Assembly (NCBI RefSeq): GCF_003173775.1
Contig: NZ_CP029552.1
Span: 2,704,001-2,768,000, forward strand
Reading direction: 5' to 3'
DNA length: 64,000 bases
DNA from: Methylobacterium sp. 17Sr1-1
GTDB lineage: Bacteria; Pseudomonadota; Alphaproteobacteria; Rhizobiales; Beijerinckiaceae
The position numbers and the translations under genes are program-made. Below, piece after piece: positions 26,772 through 35,254 of the stretch; the first letter of the stretch is position 1, and the number at the start of each line of letters is the position of its first letter. Under the pieces are notes generated by a model. That model was given only the letters and a program-made list of their open reading frames with translations, was not told where the DNA came from and searched no databases.

Positions 26772-28901
26772 ATGACCTCGAATGCTGCCAGAGCCCTTCC
26801 CCCACCGCGAGGCCGTCGCGTGAGCGAGGCCGCACGAGACCTGTTCGGACCGGGGGGCAAGCCTCCCGGTGCCAATCCCGCCGGATCGAAGCCGCCGGCG
26901 GACCCGCTCAAGGCCGAGGCCGTGAAGCGGATCAAGCCCGTTGCCGTGCCTCCACCCGCGGAGGAGGCCGGCTACGACGCCTCGGCGATCGAGGTGCTGG
27001 AGGGGCTGGAGCCGGTGCGGCGCCGGCCCGGCATGTATATCGGCGGCACCGACGAGAAGGCGCTGCACCACCTCTTCGCCGAGGTGATCGACAACTCGAT
27101 GGATGAGGCGGTGGCGGGACATGCCAGCTTCATCGAGGTGGAGCTGGAGGAGAGCGGCTGCCTCGCCGTGACCGACAACGGCCGCGGCATCCCGATCGAT
27201 CCGCACCCGAAATTCCCTGGCAAGTCGGCGCTCGAGGTCATCATGACCACGCTGCATGCCGGCGGCAAGTTCGACTCGAAGGTCTACGAGACCTCGGGCG
27301 GCCTGCACGGCGTCGGCATCTCGGTGGTGAACGCCCTGTCGGACGTGCTCGAGGTCGAGGTCGCCCGCAACCAGACCCTCTACCGGCAGACCTTCTCCCG
27401 CGGCCACGCGCAGGGGCCGATCGAGACGGTCGGCCGGGTGCAGAACCGGCGCGGCACCAAGGTGCGCTTCCATCCCGATGCCGAGATCTTCGGCGAGCAC
27501 AGGTTCGATCCGCGCCGCCTGTTCAAGATGGCGCGCTCGAAGGCCTACCTGTTCGGCGGCGTCGAGATCCGCTGGCGCTGCGCCCCGTCCCTGCTGGAGG
27601 GCGTCGAGAACGTGCCGGCCGAGGCCGTGCACCGCTTCCCGGCGGGCCTGAAGGACTATCTCGCCCGCGAGATCGACGGCAAGGAACTCGTCGCCGACAA
27701 CGTCTTCTCCGGCAAGGTCACCAAACCCGGCAGCCACGGCTCCCTCGAATGGGCGGTGGCCTGGCTCGCGAACGACGACGGCTTCTCGTCGTCCTACTGC
27801 AACACCATTCCAACGCCCGAGGGCGGCACCCACGAGAGCGGGATGCGGGTGGCCCTGCTGCGGGGCCTGCGCGACCACGCCGAGCGGGTCGGCCAGGTCA
27901 AGCGGATGGCCTCGGTCACCGCCGACGACGTGATGGCGACCTGCGCGGCGATGCTGTCGGTCTTCATCCGCGAGCCCGAGTTCCAGGGCCAGACCAAGGA
28001 CAAGCTCGCGACGCTGGAGGCCTCCCGCATCGTCGAGGCGGCGATCCGCGACGCCTTCGACCATTGGCTCGCCGCCTCGCCGACCCAGGCCAACAAGCTC
28101 CTCGACTGGGTGATCGACCGGGCCGAGGAGCGCCTGCGCCGGCGCCAGGAGAAGGAGGTCGCCCGCAAGACCGCGACCCGCAAGCTGCGGCTGCCGGGCA
28201 AGCTCGCCGATTGCTCGAAGGCCGGCGCCGCCGGCTCCGAGATCTTCATCGTCGAGGGCGATTCGGCCGGCGGCTCGGCCAAGCAGGCGCGCGACCGCGC
28301 CACCCAGGCGATCCTGCCCCTGCGCGGCAAGATCCTCAACGTCGCCTCGGCGAGCCGGGACAAGCTCGGGGCCAACCAGCTCCTCTCCGACCTGATCCAG
28401 GCGCTCGGCTGCGGCATCGGCAAGCAGTACCGGCACGACGACCTTCGCTACGAGAAGGTCATCATCATGACCGACGCCGACGTCGACGGCGCCCACATCG
28501 CCTCGCTGCTGATCACCTTCTTCTACCGGCAGATGCCGGAGCTGATCGAGGGCGGCCACCTGTACCTGGCGGTCCCTCCCCTCTACCGGCTGACCCAGGG
28601 GGCGAAGAGCGCCTATGCCCGGGACGACCGCCACAAGGAGCAGCTGCTCAAGACCACCTTCAAGTCGGGCAAGGTCGAGATCGGGCGCTTCAAAGGCCTC
28701 GGCGAGATGATGCCCGGCCAGCTCAAGGAGACCACGATGGACCCCAAGAAGCGCACGCTCCTGCGGGTCGAGGTGGTGGAGGAGGCGCGCGACGCCACCG
28801 GCGACACGGTCGAGCGGCTGATGGGCAACAAGCCCGAGGCCCGCTTCGCCTTCATCTCCGAGCGGGCGGTCTTCGCCGACGAGATCGAGCTCGATATCTG
28901 A
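26772..28901 (+). CDS. parE: DNA topoisomerase IV subunit B
   Basis: ATPase subunit of topoisomerase IV, which decatenates daughter chromosomes with ParC. 709 residues. The GHKL ATPase region has EVIDNSMDEAVAG, VTDNGRGIPID and TSGGLHGVGISVVNALS. The TOPRIM region has IVEGDSAGGSAKQARDR, PLRGKILNV and MTDADVDGAHIASL. The absence of the long gyrase-specific insert and the short C-terminal end (RAVFADEIELDI) support ParE over GyrB. The start is ambiguous: ATG 26772, or GTG 26820, which would begin at SEAARDLFG, the usual ParE N-terminus, with GAGG before it. Strong terminator downstream. Confidence 0.95.
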   Translation: MTSNAARALPPPRGRRVSEAARDLFGPGGKPPGANPAGSKPPADPLKAEAVKRIKPVAVPPPAEEAGYDASAIEVLEGLEPVRRRPGMYIGGTDEKALHHLFAEVIDNSMDEAVAGHASFIEVELEESGCLAVTDNGRGIPIDPHPKFPGKSALEVIMTTLHAGGKFDSKVYETSGGLHGVGISVVNALSDVLEVEVARNQTLYRQTFSRGHAQGPIETVGRVQNRRGTKVRFHPDAEIFGEHRFDPRRLFKMARSKAYLFGGVEIRWRCAPSLLEGVENVPAEAVHRFPAGLKDYLAREIDGKELVADNVFSGKVTKPGSHGSLEWAVAWLANDDGFSSSYCNTIPTPEGGTHESGMRVALLRGLRDHAERVGQVKRMASVTADDVMATCAAMLSVFIREPEFQGQTKDKLATLEASRIVEAAIRDAFDHWLAASPTQANKLLDWVIDRAEERLRRRQEKEVARKTATRKLRLPGKLADCSKAGAAGSEIFIVEGDSAGGSAKQARDRATQAILPLRGKILNVASASRDKLGANQLLSDLIQALGCGIGKQYRHDDLRYEKVIIMTDADVDGAHIASLLITFFYRQMPELIEGGHLYLAVPPLYRLTQGAKSAYARDDRHKEQLLKTTFKSGKVEIGRFKGLGEMMPGQLKETTMDPKKRTLLRVEVVEEARDATGDTVERLMGNKPEARFAFISERAVFADEIELDI

Positions 28902-28944
28902 CGATCGCCCGGGAACGGCGTTGCCGTTCCCGGATCCGGTTCCG

Positions 28945-28990
28945 ACGCAAGAAGGGCCCGGCCGCGCGAGCGGCCGGGCCCTTCTTGCGT
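28945..28990. terminator. Large perfect hairpin after parE
   Basis: 21-bp perfect stem ACGCAAGAAGGGCCCGGCCGC (28945-28965), loop GCGA, and its complement at 28970-28990. Located 44 nt past the parE stop. Symmetric and likely bidirectional, although there is no long U-tract. Confidence 0.75.
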
Positions 28991-29036
28991 TCGGCCGGTG
29001 CCCGCCGTGACGGACGACCGCGCCTGCCCCAACGCG

Positions 29037-29061
29037 AAAAGCCCGGCCGTGAGGCCGGGCT
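29037..29061 (-). terminator. Intrinsic terminator of the outer-membrane protein gene
   Basis: Read on the minus strand: AGCCCGGCC, loop TCAC, GGCCGGGCT followed by TTTCGC. It lies 31 nt past the omp stop at 29092. Confidence 0.75.
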
Positions 29062-29091
29062 CCGCTCCGTCGAGGTGACGGAGTGCGACGA

Positions 29092-29955
29092 CTAGAAGCC
29101 GTTGAACTTGTAGTTCAGGCCGGCGCGGACGACCGCGAACTCGGTGTCGCGACGGGCCTGGCCCGGGTTCACGACGACCACGCCCGGCGAAGCGGTGGTG
29201 ATCACGGTGCCGGCGTTGTTGATCGCGAAGGCGCCGTTGTTGCGGTTGCCCTGATCCAGGTTCACGTACAGGCCTTCGACCTTCACGGTCACGGCCGACG
29301 AACGGAAGAAGTTCAGGAACGAGTCGGTGGGCAGAGCGTACTCGACGCCGCCGCCGACGACCCAGCCGGTCTGGAACTCGTCACGCGAGCTGTTCGGCAG
29401 GCCGAAGTCGCGGCCGCCGCCCGAGCCGTAGGCGAAGCCGCCGGTGCCGTACACGAGGGTGCGGTCGAAGGCGTAGCCGAGGCGGCCGCGGACGGTGCCG
29501 AAGTAGTCGAGGCCCGCGATGCCGGCCGGGCTGAACACCTGCTGCGCGGCGATCGGGCCGGTGGCGGCGAAGCGGTTGCGGTCACGGCCGAAGTCGACGT
29601 ACTGGGCGTCGGCCTCGATGCCGACCACCACGCCCGAGCCCGGGGTGAACTGGTAGTTGTAGCCGACCTGGCCGCCGCCGACGAAGCCGTCCGTCGAACG
29701 CTGGCCTGGGAAGGCGATCACGGTGGGGGTGACGACGAGGCCGGTGGCCGGGCCGACACCGACCACCGGGCCGGCGCGGTTGTCGCTGGTGCCGAAGCCG
29801 TAGCCGGCGTTGAAACCGGCGTAGAAGCCCGTCCAGGTGAAGACCGGCACCGGCGTGAAGACCGGCGGCGGGGCGGCGCGGCGCGGCAGGTCGGCGGCCG
29901 ACGCAGCGGCGGACAGGCCGACGAGGGCCACGGAGGCGAGGAGGATCTTCTTCAT
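29092..29955 (-). CDS. Outer-membrane beta-barrel protein (porin family, Omp25/Omp31-like)
   Basis: 287 residues. Sec signal peptide MKKILLASVALVGLSAAASA, then a proline-rich linker (RRAAPPPVFTPVPVF) and WTGFYAGFNAGYGFG, the typical start of rhizobial small barrel proteins. Alternating Gly/aromatic strands follow (VGGGQVGYNYQF, RLGYAFDRTLVYGTGGFAYG) and the chain ends in the aromatic residue of YKFNGF, the outer-membrane assembly signal. Start at 29953-29955 with AGGACC upstream. Single gene with its own terminator. A structural or immunogenic surface protein rather than a classical trimeric porin; precise role unknown. Confidence 0.9.
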   Translation of the reverse strand: MKKILLASVALVGLSAAASAADLPRRAAPPPVFTPVPVFTWTGFYAGFNAGYGFGTSDNRAGPVVGVGPATGLVVTPTVIAFPGQRSTDGFVGGGQVGYNYQFTPGSGVVVGIEADAQYVDFGRDRNRFAATGPIAAQQVFSPAGIAGLDYFGTVRGRLGYAFDRTLVYGTGGFAYGSGGGRDFGLPNSSRDEFQTGWVVGGGVEYALPTDSFLNFFRSSAVTVKVEGLYVNLDQGNRNNGAFAINNAGTVITTASPGVVVVNPGQARRDTEFAVVRAGLNYKFNGF

Positions 29956-30177
29956 TGTCTTACTGGTCCTGGTTGGCGAGAGCCGGCGCGCTTCTATCCC
30001 CGGTCGGTCACCCGGTCTGTCGCATTCCTGCAACGAGGCCAGGGTTTACCCCTCCACCCGTCAACGAAACGTGAATCGGCGGCGACCACCGATCGGAAAA
30101 ATCGAGCGACCACGGTCACTTAGGATTAACCATGCTCCCCCAGGGTCAATCCACAGGATGACCGCTGAGGAACCGAG

Positions 30178-30423
30178 ATGGACGCTTCCGGGCGCGAGGC
30201 CGCACCCCCTTCCCTGCTCCGCCGCACCTGGAGGATCGCCTTGTTCGCGGTCGCGGGCTCGCTCGCGGCGACTCACTACCTCGCCTCGCGCAACGTCGCC
30301 GACCCGCGCCGGGAGACGGTCGCGTCCTTGCGCGGCCTCGTCGAGCCGGAGACCACCGGGTCGATCGCCGGGCCCGCGGCGCGCACGCGCCTCGACCCCT
30401 GCAACGCGCCCCTGCGCCCCTGA
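30178..30423 (+). CDS. Small hypothetical membrane-anchored protein
   Basis: 81 residues. RTWRIALFAVAGSLAATHYLA forms one likely transmembrane helix (about 17-36), followed by a short Arg/Pro-rich tail with a single Cys (DPCNAPL) near the end. Good GAGGAA ribosome site before the ATG. A TTAACCAT sequence lies about 50 bp upstream (30127-30134), resembling a CtrA half-site, but only one half is present. No recognised family. Confidence 0.6.
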   Translation: MDASGREAAPPSLLRRTWRIALFAVAGSLAATHYLASRNVADPRRETVASLRGLVEPETTGSIAGPAARTRLDPCNAPLRP

Positions 30424-30709
30424 CGCTCGGCAGCGCGGCGTCGCGCCCCTGACGCGCGCCCGCGTCGCGGCACGGCGGCGGGCGGCCCTTTGCACCGAAT
30501 AAATCCCGGTCAGCACTTGACAAATGGGCCCGCATCGGGCGTGTCCTGCGGGCGGTCGCGTGCCCGACGCGACGGAGCAATGGCGTGAACGTCCCGCCCC
30601 GGCGCCGCCGGCGCGACGAGGCTGCAACACGACCTTGCCTGCCGGCCGTTGCCGCGACGGTGTCTTACGTGCCGGCCCGACCCGCCCGCGCGCAACGGTT
30701 CTCTTCAGG

Positions 30710-32266
30710 ATGTCATTCGCCGAACTGGGTTTAAGCGAGAAGGTGCAGCAGGCCGTCGAGGCCGCGGGCTACACCACGCCGACCCCGATCCAAGCCCAAG
30801 CCATTCCGCATGTCCTCGCGCGGCGCGACGTTCTGGGTGTCGCCCAGACCGGCACCGGCAAGACGGCGGCGTTCACGCTGCCGATGCTGACCCTGCTGGA
30901 GCAGGGCCGGGCCCGCGCCCGGATGCCGCGCACGCTGATCCTCGAACCGACGCGCGAGCTCGCCGCGCAGGTCGTTGAGAATTTCGAGCGCTACGGCTCG
31001 AACCACAAGCTCAACGTCGCGCTCCTGATCGGTGGCGTCTCGTTCGCCGACCAGGACCTCAAGATCACCCGCGGCGTCGACGTGCTGATCGCGACCCCCG
31101 GGCGGCTGCTCGACCATTTCGAGCGCGGCAAGCTGCTGCTCACCGGCGTCGAGCTCCTCGTCATCGACGAGGCCGACCGGATGCTCGACATGGGGTTCAT
31201 CCCCGACATCGAGCGCATCGTGAAGATGGTGCCGTTCACGCGCCAGACCCTGTTCTTCTCCGCGACGATGCCGCCGGAGATCCAGCGGCTCGCCGACGAC
31301 TTCCTGCACAATCCCGTGCGCATCGAGGTGGCGCGCCCCGCCTCCACCGCCTCGACCATCACCCAGCGGCTGGTCGCGACGGGGCCTGAGGGGCACCAGA
31401 AGCGCAAGACCCTGCGCAAGCTGATCCGCGCGGCGGAAGAGCTCAACAACGGCATCATCTTCTGCAACCGCAAGCGCGACGTCGCGCAGCTGCAGAAGTC
31501 GCTGTCGAACCACGGCTTCAACGTCGCGGCCCTGCACGGCGACATGGACCAGCGCGCCCGCATGGCGGCGCTCGACGCGTTCCGCTCCGGCGAGGTGCCG
31601 CTGCTGGTCGCCAGCGACGTGGCGGCCCGTGGCCTCGACATCCCGGCGGTGAGCCACGTCTTCAACTTCGACGTGCCGCACCACGCCGAGGACTACGTCC
31701 ACCGGATCGGCCGCACCGGCCGGGCCGGCCGCTCCGGCGCCGCCTTCACCCTGGTCGGCCGCGGCGACGAAAAATCCCTCGCGGCGATCGAGACCCTGAT
31801 CGGCCAGCCGATTGCCTGGGCGGAGGGCGATCTCGCCAGCCTGCCCGACGACGAGGCCGCCGAGCCGGGCGAGCGCCGCGGCCGGGGCGGCCGCGGCCGC
31901 CGGGACGAGGGACGGCCTGCAGGCCGCCGCGACGAGCCGCGGCGCGACGAGGGCCGCCGGGACGAGACCCGCCGGCGGCGCGCGCGGAGCAACCGGTCGG
32001 AGGCCCCACAAGAGGATCGCCCGCAGGAGGCGGCCCCCGCCTCGCCGCCCCCGCGCCGCAACGGCGAGGCGCCGCGGCCGATCGCCGAGCGGCGCGTCCC
32101 GGACGAGCGCCGTCACGGCGACGAGCGCTCCCCCGGCCGGCGCAACGACCGCGGCCGCCACCGGGACGACGACGCGATGCCGGAGGCCGAGATCGGCATG
32201 GGCGCACACGTTCCAGCCTTCCTGCTACGGCCGGTTGTACTGAAGAAGCGGACAGAGGGCGAATAG
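30710..32266 (+). CDS. rhlE: DEAD-box ATP-dependent RNA helicase (RhlE type)
   Basis: 518 residues. All helicase motifs are visible: the Q motif (YTTPTPIQAQAIP), AQTGTGKTAAF (Walker A), PTRELAAQ, TPGRLLDH, VIDEADRMLD, FSATMPPE, IIFCNRKRDV, ASDVAARGLDIP and HRIGRTGRAG. After about residue 385 comes a 130-residue Arg/Asp/Glu/Gly-rich disordered tail that likely binds RNA. The start at 30710 begins the conserved FAELGLS; the 286 bp before it have no gene and form a long GC-rich leader. RhlE helicases act in ribosome assembly, mRNA decay and cold response. Confidence 0.93.
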   Translation: MSFAELGLSEKVQQAVEAAGYTTPTPIQAQAIPHVLARRDVLGVAQTGTGKTAAFTLPMLTLLEQGRARARMPRTLILEPTRELAAQVVENFERYGSNHKLNVALLIGGVSFADQDLKITRGVDVLIATPGRLLDHFERGKLLLTGVELLVIDEADRMLDMGFIPDIERIVKMVPFTRQTLFFSATMPPEIQRLADDFLHNPVRIEVARPASTASTITQRLVATGPEGHQKRKTLRKLIRAAEELNNGIIFCNRKRDVAQLQKSLSNHGFNVAALHGDMDQRARMAALDAFRSGEVPLLVASDVAARGLDIPAVSHVFNFDVPHHAEDYVHRIGRTGRAGRSGAAFTLVGRGDEKSLAAIETLIGQPIAWAEGDLASLPDDEAAEPGERRGRGGRGRRDEGRPAGRRDEPRRDEGRRDETRRRRARSNRSEAPQEDRPQEAAPASPPPRRNGEAPRPIAERRVPDERRHGDERSPGRRNDRGRHRDDDAMPEAEIGMGAHVPAFLLRPVVLKKRTEGE

Positions 32267-32390
32267 ACCCCGATTCGTCCGTCTGTCAGGCCATAAATTC
32301 CTCCGCGCTTTAACTGCTTCTCCACGGACCGCCTCTACAGGTCTGAGGAAGGCGGCGGCACGAAGCCGGCGCCCAGCGCGGAGATGTTCG

Positions 32391-33455
32391 ATGCCTGACC
32401 TGAGCAGCGCCGAGCTTGATCGGAGCTTCTTGTTCGGTCAGCGTGCCATGGAGCTGATGAAGGCGTATCGCTCGTCAGCCACGCCGCGCAGCTACGCCGT
32501 CTGGTACACCTACGTCGCGGGCCTGAACGTACAGCTCATCGAGGCCGTCAAGCGGATCACCGCCGAGCACGGAATCCTGGCCGACGCCCAGGTCGACCAG
32601 CTCTTCGAGACCTATCTCGAAGGCCGCCGGCTCACGACCGAGACCGAGCGAGCGAGCGCTGGCGTGCTCGCCGAGATCGAGCAGATCATGGAGATGCTGG
32701 ACACGGCGCTCGGCTCGACGGCGCGCTACGGCGCCTCGCTGCAAGCCTTCACCCAGGATCTCGCCGCGCCGGCGGTGAACCGCGCCCGGGTGCGGGAGAT
32801 CGTGTCCTCGCTCGTCGTCACCACCCGGGACGTGGCCGCCAACAACCGCACCCTCGAGGCGCGGATGCGCGAGAGCCGCAACGAGATCGAGACCCTGCGC
32901 GAGACCCTGGAGGCGGTGCGCGTCGAGTCGCTGACCGATCCCCTCACCGGCATCGGCAACCGCAAGCATTTCGAGGAGATGCTGCACAAGGCGGTCGATC
33001 ACGCCGCGGTGCAGGGCCAGCCGCTCTGCCTCATCGTGCTCGACATCGATCATTTCAAGCGCTTCAACGACCTCTACGGCCACCTCACCGGCGATCAGGT
33101 GCTGCGGCTGGTGGCGATGACCATGCGCGAATCGGTCGAGCCGCGCACGACCATCGCGCGGTTCGGCGGCGAGGAATTCGGCATCATCCTGCCGGGCAGC
33201 GACCGGGACGAGGCGCGGGAGATCGCCGAGAAGGTCCGCACCAGCGTGATGGGCCGCGAGCTGGTCAAGCGCTCCACCGGCGAGAGCCTGGGGCGGATCA
33301 CCATCTCGGTCGGCCTCGCGGCCTACCGGCGCGGGGACACCGCGGTGTCGCTGCTCGAGCGCGCCGACCATTGCATGTTCACCGCCAAGCGGGCGGGCCG
33401 CAACCAGGTGATCGACGACGGCGTGCCGGTCGAGACCATGAACGACGTCGCGTGA
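32391..33455 (+). CDS. Diguanylate cyclase (GGDEF domain)
   Basis: Makes c-di-GMP from two GTP. 354 residues. An N-terminal ~175-residue helical domain without transmembrane segments or a recognisable sensor fold leads through a coiled coil (RMRESRNEIETLRETLEAVR) to GGDEF (about 185-345). It shows DPLTGIGNRK, VLDIDHFKRFND, the active site RFGGEEFG and ISVGLA. The allosteric I-site RxxD five residues before GGEEF is not present, so product inhibition at that site is unlikely. Cytoplasmic. Confidence 0.92.
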   Translation: MPDLSSAELDRSFLFGQRAMELMKAYRSSATPRSYAVWYTYVAGLNVQLIEAVKRITAEHGILADAQVDQLFETYLEGRRLTTETERASAGVLAEIEQIMEMLDTALGSTARYGASLQAFTQDLAAPAVNRARVREIVSSLVVTTRDVAANNRTLEARMRESRNEIETLRETLEAVRVESLTDPLTGIGNRKHFEEMLHKAVDHAAVQGQPLCLIVLDIDHFKRFNDLYGHLTGDQVLRLVAMTMRESVEPRTTIARFGGEEFGIILPGSDRDEAREIAEKVRTSVMGRELVKRSTGESLGRITISVGLAAYRRGDTAVSLLERADHCMFTAKRAGRNQVIDDGVPVETMNDVA

Positions 33456-33577
33456 GTCCTCGACGGGATCCTTTTACCCGGACGGCGTGAGCGCGCCGGC
33501 CGAGGGTCGAGGTTTTGCGCCTCAGGGCGCGATTGCCGGCTGCATCGGGCGCTGGCTACGAACCCCGGCATGTCCCT

Positions 33578-33712
33578 TCGCATCCCGGAGCGAGCTTTGG
33601 CGAGAGCCCGGCACCGCTGGCGGCACCGCACTCCGCCGGACGCGATCCGCCCCATTCTGAACCGTCGGCGGCTATGGATCCCGGGTTCCGCTGCGCGGCC
33701 CCGGGATGACGA
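33578..33712. repeat. Dispersed palindromic repeat, family 1, copy C (diverged)
   Basis: The right arm TGGATCCCGGGTTCCGCTGCGCGGCCCCGGGATGAC (33675-33710, given in pieces elsewhere) is well kept. The left arm GCATCCCGGAGCGAGC..GAGAGCCCGG is degraded. Located between the convergent diguanylate cyclase and sufA genes. Nothing else is visible in the 288 bp gap. Confidence 0.65.
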
Positions 33713-33743
33713 TGGAGGATGGGACTGCGATCGGTGAGCCCGA

Positions 33744-34124
33744 TCAGGCGTGGGCGGCGACCAGCGCGTTCGGGTCGGCGGGGGTGATCGCGACCGATTC
33801 GCCGCAGCCGCAGGCCGAGGTCTGGTTGGGATTGTTGAACACGAACTGCGACGCGAGCTTCGTGGTCTGGAAATCCATCTCGGTGCCGAGCAGGAACAGC
33901 ACCGCCTTCGGGTCGATGAAGACGCGCACGCCCTTGTCCTCGACCACGTCCTCGCCGGCCTTGCGCTCCTCGGCGTATTCCATCGTGTAGCTCATGCCGG
34001 CGCAGCCGCCGTTCTTGACTCCGACGCGCAGGCCCGCAATGGGGCGCTCGGCGTCGGCCATGATGCGCTTGATCCGCTCGGCGGCAGCGTCGGTCAGCGA
34101 CATCACCTTGAAGCTCGGTGCCAT
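33744..34124 (-). CDS. sufA: A-type Fe-S cluster carrier (SufA/ErpA/IscA family)
   Basis: 126 residues. Three conserved cysteines: KNGGCAGMSY (first), and SACGCGES (CxC near the C-terminus). They bind or pass on [2Fe-2S]/[4Fe-4S] clusters to client proteins. The ATG at 34122-34124 has GGAGAG upstream. It follows the nifS-sufBCDST operon in orientation but is separated from sufT by an opposite-strand Uma2 gene, so it probably has its own promoter in 34125-34257. Confidence 0.93.
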   Translation of the reverse strand: MAPSFKVMSLTDAAAERIKRIMADAERPIAGLRVGVKNGGCAGMSYTMEYAEERKAGEDVVEDKGVRVFIDPKAVLFLLGTEMDFQTTKLASQFVFNNPNQTSACGCGESVAITPADPNALVAAHA

Positions 34125-34257
34125 GTTCAAAACTCTCTCCGACGGCCGGGTTCAAGGCCCGGGCGGTTGAGGCGTGACGTTACAGCCGCAAGATAAGCAT
34201 CCCGTCGCCCGTGGTCCACCGCGGGACGTGCTAGGACAGGACGTGACGGAGGCGGCG

Positions 34258-34851
34258 ATGGCGGATGCGTCGCACCGGCGGATGACGCCGGAGGAATTCT
34301 TTGCCTGGCAGGAGCATCAGGACGAGCCGTTCGAGCTCGTCGATGGCGTTCCTGTGCCCAAGCACCGGATGATGACCGGGGCGAGCGTTCAGCATGACCG
34401 GGTGACGGTGAACGTCATTGGCATTTTGTACGGCCAGCTTCGCGGGTCACGCTGTCGTCCCACCACGGACGACGTCTCGCTGCGCACCAGTATCACCACG
34501 ATCCGGAGACCCGACGTCACGGTCGAGTGCGGCGAGATGGTCTATGACACGCACGAGGCCCGCGAGCCGCGCCTCGTCGTCGAGGTCGCCTCGCCCTCCA
34601 CCACCGCCGTCGACCGGACCGTGAAGCTGGAAGAGTACAAGCGCCACCCGACGCTCCGGTACATCTTGCTCCTTGAGACCGTCGCGCCGGTCGCCCTGCT
34701 CTATCGCCACGAGGCGGAGGGCTGGCGACCGGAACTGTTCGAGGGACCGGACGCCGTCATCGAACTCCCCGAGATCGGCGCGCGGCTGGCCCTGGCGGAG
34801 GTCTATGACGGCCTCGCCTTCCCGGCCCGCATAACCGACGCAATGCGCTGA
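34258..34851 (+). CDS. Uma2-family (DUF820) putative restriction endonuclease-like protein
   Basis: 197 residues of the PD-(D/E)xK-like DUF820 fold: MTPEEFFAWQE, FELVDGVPV (Glu), RRPDVTVECGE (Asp), LVVEVASPSTTAVD (Glu) and TVKLEEYKRHP (Lys). This family is abundant in cyanobacteria and some alphaproteobacteria and its cellular function is not established. Good GGAGG before the ATG. It lies inside the suf region on the opposite strand, convergent with sufT (6 bp between stops) and divergent from sufA, which suggests insertion by transfer (inference). Confidence 0.85.
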   Translation: MADASHRRMTPEEFFAWQEHQDEPFELVDGVPVPKHRMMTGASVQHDRVTVNVIGILYGQLRGSRCRPTTDDVSLRTSITTIRRPDVTVECGEMVYDTHEAREPRLVVEVASPSTTAVDRTVKLEEYKRHPTLRYILLLETVAPVALLYRHEAEGWRPELFEGPDAVIELPEIGARLALAEVYDGLAFPARITDAMR

Positions 34852-34857
34852 CCCGCC

Positions 34858-35247
34858 TCACCACATGTCGAGCGCGATGCGGGCCTCGTCCGACATCCGG
34901 CTCTGGTCCCACGGCGGATCGAACACCATCGTGACGTTGCAACCGGCGACGCCCGGCACCGCCGAGACGGCGTTCTCGACCCAGCCCGGCATCTCGCCGG
35001 CGACCGGGCACCCCGGCGCCGTCAGGGTCATGTCGATCGCGATGGTGCGGTCGTCGGCGATGTCGACCCGGTAGATCAGGCCGAGCTCGTAGATGTCGGC
35101 CGGGATCTCAGGATCGTAGACGGACTTGAGCGCCGCCACGATGCCGTCGGTCAGCCGGTCCATTTCCTCCGGCGGGATCGCGGAGGCGTTCACTTGGGCG
35201 TTCAGCTGCGGGGCATTGGCGCCGCCCGCGGCAGGGGTCTCGGTCAT
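34858..35247 (-). CDS. sufT: SUF-associated MIP18/DUF59 protein SufT
   Basis: 129 residues. DUF59 domain with SVYDPEIPADIYELGLIY (the conserved DPE motif), the hydrophobic core LTAPGCPVAGEMP with its reactive-type Cys, and VFDPPWDQSRMSDEAR. SufT proteins help Fe-S maturation or cluster transfer. Seven bp after sufS, last gene of the main suf operon. Confidence 0.93.
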   Translation of the reverse strand: MTETPAAGGANAPQLNAQVNASAIPPEEMDRLTDGIVAALKSVYDPEIPADIYELGLIYRVDIADDRTIAIDMTLTAPGCPVAGEMPGWVENAVSAVPGVAGCNVTMVFDPPWDQSRMSDEARIALDMW

Positions 35248-35254
35248 GGTATCC

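Noticed and set aside
26820..26822. GTG at 26820 as sole parE start
   Set aside because: Plausible and kept as an alternative, but the ATG at 26772 is in frame and cannot be excluded by eye, so it was not made the call.
30127..30134. TTAACCAT as a CtrA binding site
   Set aside because: Only one half-site; the second TTAA at the required spacing is absent.
30517..30545. TTGACA as -35 box of a promoter before the helicase gene
   Set aside because: No acceptable -10 sequence 16-18 bp downstream; a single hexamer is not enough.
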